Both the position numbers and the translations under genes were made by a program. 64,000 bases of DNA, taken from Tubulanus polymorphus. Its lineage: Eukaryota; Nemertea; Palaeonemertea; Tubulaniformes; Tubulanidae. Positions 63,801 through 64,000 of this stretch are shown piece after piece. The stretch's first letter is position 1; each line of letters starts with the position of its first letter. Location of the stretch: assembly GCF_964204645.1 (NCBI RefSeq), contig NC_134025.1, positions 2,113,001 to 2,177,000 of the forward strand, written 5' to 3'. The notes under the pieces are model-generated. The model saw only the letters and a program-made list of their open reading frames with translations, did not search any database and was not told the origin of the DNA.

Positions 63801-64000
63801 CACACCAGGAGCTACACCAGGAGCCACACCAGGAGCTACACCGGGAGCTACACCTGGAGCGACTCCGGGGGCCACACCAGGAGCTACACCCGGAGCTACA
63901 CCAGGAGCTACTCCGGGAGCTACACCAGGAGCTACTCCGGGAGCCACACCGGGAGCTACACCAGGAGCTACTCCGGGAGCCACACCAGGAGTAGGTCCAT
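9783..64000 (+). CDS. SSPO-like: Gene 2: giant SCO-spondin/mucin-like secreted protein (74 exons, 3' end beyond window)
   Basis: First block of exons: 9783-9862, 10971-11168, 11311-11372, 11465-11566, 11678-11830, 11937-12124, 12215-12544, 12901-13011, 13143-13323, 13466-13724, 13812-13950, 14062-14367, 14455-14628, 14741-14993, 15118-15388, 15484-15682, 15776-15867, 15969-16596, 16793-17039, 17175-17324, 17519-17612, 17906-18069, 18414-18527, 18724-18837, 18924-19040, 19172-19303, 19393-19539, 19869-20122, 20209-20374. Then come 28 exons of the 14-unit array, then 38264-38419, 38559-42899, 43058-43377, 43465-43662, 43751-43859, 43954-44070, 44173-44304, 45404-49201, 49368-49615, 51406-51565, 52018-56148, 56328-56647, 56735-56932, 57021-57129, 57224-57340, 59533-59664, 59762 to the edge. 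All junctions are GT-AG and phase-consistent, giving about 10,435 residues so far. The domain order EMI-VWD x3-LDLa-F5/8C is that of SCO-spondin. TSP1 and CTCK parts are expected beyond the window. Confidence 0.85.
9863..10970 (+). other. Intron 1 of gene 2
   Basis: A 1.1-kb AT-rich intron. It carries SINE copy 1 at its 5' side; the rest has no feature I recognise. First introns of secreted-protein genes often hold enhancers, but no specific site can be supported here. Confidence 0.7.
9961..10174 (+). mobile_element. tRNA-derived SINE, copy 1
   Basis: A B-box-like GGTTCGAGTCC lies at 10037-10047 after a tRNA-like head. It is followed by a tail (CCTTCCCGTCGTCAG; AATGATCAATCTAATGAG; GGAACGACGTAA) ending in an A-rich CAAA-repeat stretch. 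The same head, B box and tail recur at about 18147-18352. The homology and A-rich 3' end support a retroposed SINE family. Confidence 0.7.
10971..11830 (+). CDS. Gene 2: EMI-like, EGF-like and CC-rich segments
   Basis: Exons 10971-11168 and 11311-11372 encode about 85 residues ending [12 protein letters not shown], the hallmark end of an EMI domain, a disulfide multimerisation module found at the N-terminus of SCO-spondin. Exon 11465-11566 is an EGF-like repeat ([20 protein letters not shown]) ending GYFGKVC. Exon 11678-11830 has eight cysteines with a CC pair and [12 protein letters not shown]. It resembles a TB or EGF-hybrid type fold, but I cannot assign it firmly. Confidence 0.75.
11937..13724 (+). 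CDS. Gene 2: VWD1 - C8 - TIL assembly
   Basis: Exons 11937-12124 and 12215-12544 form a von Willebrand type D domain: [28 protein letters not shown], then [17 protein letters not shown] (the CGN Ca-binding region). Exons 12901-13011 and 13143-13323 are C8 ([30 protein letters not shown]). Exon 13466-13724 is a TIL ([27 protein letters not shown]) that runs into a VWC-like end (FVDCNK) with the split TG|C codon. The usual GDPH of VWD is replaced by a Y-G-R-S-N-Y sequence. Confidence 0.85.
13812..15388 (+). CDS. Gene 2: degenerate VWD2 - C8 - TIL assembly
   Basis: Exon 13812-13950 completes a VWC end ([10 protein letters not shown]) and starts VWD2 ([18 protein letters not shown]). Exons 14062-14367 and 14455-14628 continue it. 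Where active VWD domains have GLCGN, this one has [16 protein letters not shown], and it also lacks GDPH, so calcium binding and the conserved disulfide pair there are probably lost. Exon 14741-14993 is C8 ([41 protein letters not shown]). Exon 15118-15388 is a TIL ([28 protein letters not shown]) with the split-Cys end. Confidence 0.8.
15484..15867 (+). CDS. Gene 2: extra TIL and VWC-like segment before VWD3
   Basis: Exon 15484-15682 finishes a VWC motif ([10 protein letters not shown]) and starts an additional TIL ([18 protein letters not shown]). Exon 15776-15867 completes it ([11 protein letters not shown]) and adds a VWC-like stretch ending ITVGCKE. At the position where all sister modules have a split Cys codon (TG|Y), this junction reads TA|T, giving Tyr. 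It resembles the D' (TIL'-E') insert of VWF-type proteins. Confidence 0.75.
15969..17612 (+). CDS. Gene 2: complete VWD3 - C8 - TIL - VWC assembly
   Basis: The large exon 15969-16596 holds a canonical [16 protein letters not shown] at its start (GDPH codons 16042-16053), [10 protein letters not shown], and [16 protein letters not shown]. Exon 16793-17039 is C8 ([37 protein letters not shown]). Exon 17175-17324 is TIL ([32 protein letters not shown]). Exon 17519-17612 is TIL end plus VWC ([14 protein letters not shown]) with the split TG|T codon. GDPH is the acid-labile autocleavage motif described in some mucin and FCGBP VWD domains. Confidence 0.85.
17906..19539 (+). CDS. Gene 2: VWC end and six LDLa repeats
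   Basis: Six LDL-receptor class A modules, one per exon, all in phase 1-1 except the first: 17906-18069 ([16 protein letters not shown]), 18414-18527 ([17 protein letters not shown]), 18724-18837 ([16 protein letters not shown]), 18924-19040 ([16 protein letters not shown]), 19172-19303 ([16 protein letters not shown]) and 19393-19539 ([16 protein letters not shown]). The acidic D-x-S/T-D-E calcium cage is intact in most; the last is weaker. LDLa modules bind basic ligand patches, and a cluster after VWD3 is characteristic of SCO-spondin. Confidence 0.9.
18147..18352 (+). mobile_element. tRNA-derived SINE, copy 2
   Basis: Lies in the intron between LDLa1 and LDLa2. It shares with copy 1 the head (CAGTGCTGAGTGACAAGCGG), a decayed B box (GGTTTCGTGTCC, 18219-18230), the central CTTCCCGT and AATGATCAATCTAAT blocks, and GGAACGACGTAA before an A-rich tail. 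It is about three-quarters identical by eye, so the copies are old. Confidence 0.7.
19540..19868 (+). other. Intron between LDLa6 and the first F5/8C-like domain
   Basis: A 329-nt AT-rich intron. I see nothing in it beyond a clean donor (GTATGT) and a weak-tract acceptor (CCCTGTAG). Confidence 0.7.
19869..20374 (+). CDS. Gene 2: divergent F5/8C (discoidin)-like domain, two exons
   Basis: Exons 19869-20122 and 20209-20374 encode a galactose-binding-like fold. Signs of the family are an opening Cys followed by GM and alternating Asp/Ile ([18 protein letters not shown]), a conserved Arg-Pro (LRPG), a mid-domain YFVSI strand, and a closing F-x-x-x-F-A-C (VIATFACF), where discoidin domains end in x-x-GC. 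The aromatic spikes of classical discoidin domains are not obvious, so ligand binding is uncertain. It is the only domain of this type before the tandem array and is much diverged from the array copies. Confidence 0.65.
20375..21387 (+). other. Intron containing a decayed F5/8C unit
   Basis: A 1-kb intron. Its first 300 nt are unique and AT-rich. From about 20697 it is the remnant of an array unit, then a full inter-module intron leading to unit 1. Confidence 0.75.
20697..20816 (+). pseudogene. Truncated array unit (exon 2 remnant only)
   Basis: Positions 20697-20752 match the end of the inter-module intron (compare 21174-21226). They join directly to the last about 65 nt of exon 2 ([20 protein letters not shown]). 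An internal deletion has removed exon 1, the internal intron and the first half of exon 2. The only AG at the junction would put the remnant in a frame that meets TGA at once, so it cannot be a working exon. Confidence 0.8.
21388..22004 (+). CDS. F5/8C-like unit 1
   Basis: Exons 21388-21716 and 21830-22004. Domain in order: Thr/Pro linker ([13 protein letters not shown]), opening [46 protein letters not shown], internal phase-0 intron, [14 protein letters not shown], closing [11 protein letters not shown]. Unique for Lys-Lys before DGM; all other units have Lys-Arg. Confidence 0.75.
22576..23192 (+). CDS. F5/8C-like unit 2
   Basis: Exons 22576-22904 and 23018-23192. Variant signature: KRDG, ATPP, GEVSID, NNGK. 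Protein identical to unit 3. Confidence 0.75.
23764..24380 (+). CDS. F5/8C-like unit 3
   Basis: Exons 23764-24092 and 24206-24380. Same signature as unit 2 (ATPP, GEVSID, NNGK). The inter-module intron in front has the GCGTATGATT variant also seen before unit 7. Confidence 0.75.
24952..25568 (+). CDS. F5/8C-like unit 4
   Basis: Exons 24952-25280 and 25394-25568. Signature AKPP, GEVSIN, NNGK, with a private Phe-to-Leu change in exon 2 (ENKLAAK). Confidence 0.75.
26140..26756 (+). CDS. F5/8C-like unit 5
   Basis: Exons 26140-26468 and 26582-26756. Signature ATPP, GEVSID, NNGK. The following intron is 2 nt longer than in other units. Confidence 0.75.
27330..27946 (+). CDS. F5/8C-like unit 6
   Basis: Exons 27330-27658 and 27772-27946. 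Signature ATPP, GEVSID, NNGK; a private Thr-to-Ser change in the linker (GTSVPS). Confidence 0.75.
28518..29134 (+). CDS. F5/8C-like unit 7
   Basis: Exons 28518-28846 and 28960-29134. Transitional: exon 1 is of the early type (GEVSID), while exon 2 is the first with the late type KNGK. Confidence 0.75.
29706..30322 (+). CDS. F5/8C-like unit 8
   Basis: Exons 29706-30034 and 30148-30322. First unit with GAVSIN in exon 1, with ATPP and KNGK. Confidence 0.75.
30894..31510 (+). CDS. F5/8C-like unit 9
   Basis: Exons 30894-31222 and 31336-31510. Signature AKPP, GAVSID, KNGK. Confidence 0.75.
32083..32699 (+). CDS. F5/8C-like unit 10
   Basis: Exons 32083-32411 and 32525-32699. Signature AKPP, GAVSIN, KNGK; the intron before it has one extra T, giving a 1,189-bp spacing. 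Confidence 0.75.
33271..33887 (+). CDS. F5/8C-like unit 11
   Basis: Exons 33271-33599 and 33713-33887. Same protein signature as unit 10. Confidence 0.75.
34403..35019 (+). CDS. F5/8C-like unit 12
   Basis: Exons 34403-34731 and 34845-35019. Same protein as units 10, 11 and 13. The intron in front of it is 56 bp short and carries a piece of exon 1 (34025-34069). Confidence 0.75.
35591..36207 (+). CDS. F5/8C-like unit 13
   Basis: Exons 35591-35919 and 36033-36207. Signature AKPP, GAVSIN, KNGK. Confidence 0.75.
36779..37395 (+). CDS. F5/8C-like unit 14 (last)
   Basis: Exons 36779-37107 and 37221-37395. Signature ATPP, GAVSIN, KNGK. The following intron keeps array homology for about 365 nt and then changes to unique sequence. 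Confidence 0.75.
37396..38263 (+). other. Intron after the array
   Basis: The first part, to about 37760, is the standard inter-module intron; the rest is unique AT-rich sequence with one short doubled word (ATGCCGTTCAGAAAAT) near 37817-37850. I see no gene or mobile element. Confidence 0.7.
38264..38419 (+). CDS. Gene 2: LDLa repeat 7
   Basis: One exon with a Ser/Thr/Val-rich lead and an LDLa module: [19 protein letters not shown] followed by IDGSDERGC, with an intact acidic cage. It bridges the F5/8C array and mucin exon A. Donor is GTTAGT. Confidence 0.85.
38559..42899 (+). CDS. Gene 2: mucin exon A (TPGV/TPGA tetrapeptides, 1,447 aa)
   Basis: The acceptor at 38557-38558 (ATCAAG) is followed by [10 protein letters not shown]. 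About 360 tetrapeptides T-P-G-V/A follow, and the exon ends TLVSTTPP with a phase-1 donor at 42900. Up to about 41500 the array alternates VTPG and ATPG, a 24-bp higher-order unit; the last kilobase is mainly ATPG. There is no Cys or charged residue in the array. A Thr next to Pro every four residues is a dense O-glycosylation signal. No ATG occurs in this frame; the long HQES-type frame and the minus-strand VAPG frame are shadows. Confidence 0.85.
43058..43662 (+). CDS. Gene 2: F5/8C-like domain after mucin A
   Basis: Exons 43058-43377 and 43465-43662, with the same phase-0 internal intron as the array units. An opening [10 protein letters not shown] is followed by [17 protein letters not shown], the discoidin-like [15 protein letters not shown] (compare S-x-DG-x-x-W in F5/8C), [16 protein letters not shown] and a closing VLVIACLEP. 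It is closer to classical discoidin domains than the array units are. A Thr/Pro tail leads to the LDLa exons. Confidence 0.7.
43751..44304 (+). CDS. Gene 2: three LDLa-type exons (first set)
   Basis: Exon 43751-43859 ([16 protein letters not shown]), exon 43954-44070 ([17 protein letters not shown], degenerate) and exon 44173-44304 ([16 protein letters not shown], with the last Cys codon split by the next intron). Each has six cysteines or nearly so and an acidic end, but only the first keeps the SDE motif. They are repeated as 57021-59664. Confidence 0.8.
44305..45403 (+). other. Intron before mucin exon B
   Basis: A 1.1-kb AT-rich intron. I see no coding exon and no repeat element beyond a short doubled AATTAGGAATTAGG word at the start. 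Confidence 0.7.
45404..49201 (+). CDS. Gene 2: mucin exon B (TPGA tetrapeptides, 1,266 aa)
   Basis: The exon starts by completing Cys (T|GT) and [14 protein letters not shown]. It then runs as about 310 T-P-G-A units with rare V, and ends at a GTGTGT donor at 49202 in phase 1. Reading on instead of splicing meets TAA at 49207-49209, so splicing is required for continuation. Ala is almost fixed here, unlike the V/A alternation of exon A. Third-position changes are common and frameshifts absent. Confidence 0.85.
49368..51565 (+). CDS. Gene 2: F5/8C-like domain between mucin exons B and C
   Basis: Exons 49368-49615 and 51406-51565, split by a phase-0 intron as in the other copies. Signs: [20 protein letters not shown], the ARPSG position, [30 protein letters not shown] and the closing [10 protein letters not shown]. 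It is most like the founder domain at 19869. The internal intron has grown to 1.8 kb by insertion of a fold-back element. Confidence 0.7.
49881..50383. mobile_element. Fold-back element with arms of about 200 bp
   Basis: The left arm, from 49881 (TACTGTCTGTCACAC) to about 50081, pairs in inverted orientation with about 50185-50383 (ending GTGTGACAGACAGTA). The innermost part is nearly perfect (AGCATACGCTCGCGTAATGC against its complement at 50188-50209). A loop of about 100 bp separates the arms. There is no coding sequence; it is typical of a long-TIR MITE or Foldback element. Confidence 0.8.
50585..50658 (+). repeat. ATT/ATG microsatellite
   Basis: An imperfect repeat of ATTATT and ATGATT words over about 75 bp in the intron, with no purity longer than a few units. 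Confidence 0.85.
51566..52017 (+). other. Intron before mucin exon C
   Basis: A 452-nt intron with nothing recognised. It stays open in the frame that enters mucin C, and so produces a spurious N-terminal extension starting at 51713. The acceptor TTTTTTCAG at 52009-52017 marks the real exon start. Confidence 0.7.
52018..56148 (+). CDS. Gene 2: mucin exon C (TPGA tetrapeptides, 1,377 aa)
   Basis: The exon starts [20 protein letters not shown] and continues as about 340 T-P-G-A units with occasional V. It ends TLVSTTPP, the same end as mucin exon A, with a phase-1 donor at 56149. The last about 90 nt and the following intron are almost identical to exon A, so the 3' end was duplicated with the next domain. 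The 5' end differs from exon A. Confidence 0.85.
56328..56932 (+). CDS. Gene 2: F5/8C-like domain after mucin C (duplicate)
   Basis: Exons 56328-56647 and 56735-56932, a near copy of 43058-43662 at a constant offset of 13,270 bp. Six amino-acid changes lie in the first exon (Asn-Tyr, Met-Leu, Ser-Ile, Glu-Ala, Val-Asp, Ala-Val) against one silent change; the second exon is identical by eye. Confidence 0.7.
57021..59664 (+). CDS. Gene 2: three LDLa-type exons (second set)
   Basis: Exons 57021-57129, 57224-57340 and 59533-59664 are copies of 43751-44304. Changes are Leu-Pro and Thr-Ser in the first, none in the second, and three Thr-to-Ser plus one silent change in the third. The intron before the third exon is 2.2 kb here but only 102 nt in the first set. 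Confidence 0.8.
57341..59532 (+). other. Enlarged intron in the second LDLa set
   Basis: Starts like the 102-nt intron of the first copy for about 15 nt and then diverges. It holds an inverted-repeat element at 57481-57903; the 1.6 kb after that is AT-rich. I find no exon or known repeat in it. Confidence 0.7.
57481..57903. mobile_element. MITE-like inverted-repeat element
   Basis: Inner arms at 57526-57548 and 57746-57768 are perfect 23-bp inverted repeats (core CCAAGGTTACAGCGTTACTA). Outer arms (TTCGTTTGTTATATG near 57506-57520, and its complement near 57866-57880) and GGGTC/GACCC tips are also inverted. The right half is about 90 bp longer, so a second insertion or a decayed arm is likely. 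No ORF or clear target duplication. Confidence 0.7.
59762..64000 (+). CDS. Gene 2: mucin exon D (TPGA tetrapeptides, over 1,410 aa, open at window end)
   Basis: Begins by completing Cys and [21 protein letters not shown]. The GVGPSTTPG interruption occurs at about 59803 and 59923, and its start (GVGP) recurs at the last bases of the window. Between these are T-P-G-A units with rare V or A-for-P changes. No donor is visible before the edge, so the exon continues. The start is homologous to exon B. Confidence 0.85.

Overview
The window is animal nuclear DNA, most likely from a marine invertebrate. Coding sequence is broken into many short exons by AT-rich GT-AG introns, and the products are large, secreted, cysteine-rich multidomain proteins. 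There are MITE-like, SINE-like and fold-back elements and no bacterial-style gene. I cannot name the phylum from the sequence. Two genes lie head to tail on the + strand. Gene 1 (about 62-7744) is the 3' part of a SCO-spondin-like protein: TIL and VWC modules alternating with nine or ten TSP1 domains, one internal array of 32 SGPGGATP octapeptides, a C-terminal cystine knot (CTCK), a stop at 7742-7744 and a polyadenylation signal. Gene 2 begins about 2 kb downstream with a CCAAT/TATA/Inr-like promoter and a signal peptide at 9783. It runs off the right edge, so its 3' end is not seen. I resolved 23 exons for gene 1 and 74 for gene 2. From exon 2 of gene 1 onward, and throughout gene 2, every junction keeps phase, giving about 1,600 and more than 10,400 residues in the window.

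Layout of gene 2: signal peptide; EMI-like; EGF-like; a CC-rich segment; VWD1-C8-TIL; VWD2-C8-TIL; an extra TIL; VWD3-C8-TIL-VWC; six LDLa; one divergent two-exon discoidin (F5/8C)-like domain; a 1,188-bp tandem array of 14 nearly identical F5/8C-like exon pairs with a decayed copy in front; LDLa; mucin exon A (TPGA/TPGV tetrapeptides, 1,447 aa); another F5/8C-like domain; three LDLa; mucin exon B (1,266 aa); an F5/8C-like domain; mucin exon C (1,377 aa); F5/8C-like; three LDLa; mucin exon D (over 1,410 aa, still open at the window end). The second F5/8C-LDLa-mucin block is a recent duplicate of the first.

The order EMI, VWD x3, LDLa, F5/8C, then (as seen in gene 1) TIL/TSP1 and CTCK is the SCO-spondin order known from vertebrates, where the protein builds Reissner's fibre. 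The enlarged parts here are the discoidin module and long Thr/Pro stretches suited to O-glycosylation. I infer that these genes encode giant fibre- or gel-forming extracellular glycoproteins: VWD and CTCK ends for disulfide assembly, mucin exons for hydration and extension, and LDLa/F5/8C modules for ligand or surface binding. Intergenic and intronic DNA carries a TA-flanked DNA transposon with a minisatellite, two copies of a tRNA-derived SINE, three inverted-repeat elements, and a 114-bp duplication that forms the proximal promoter of gene 2.
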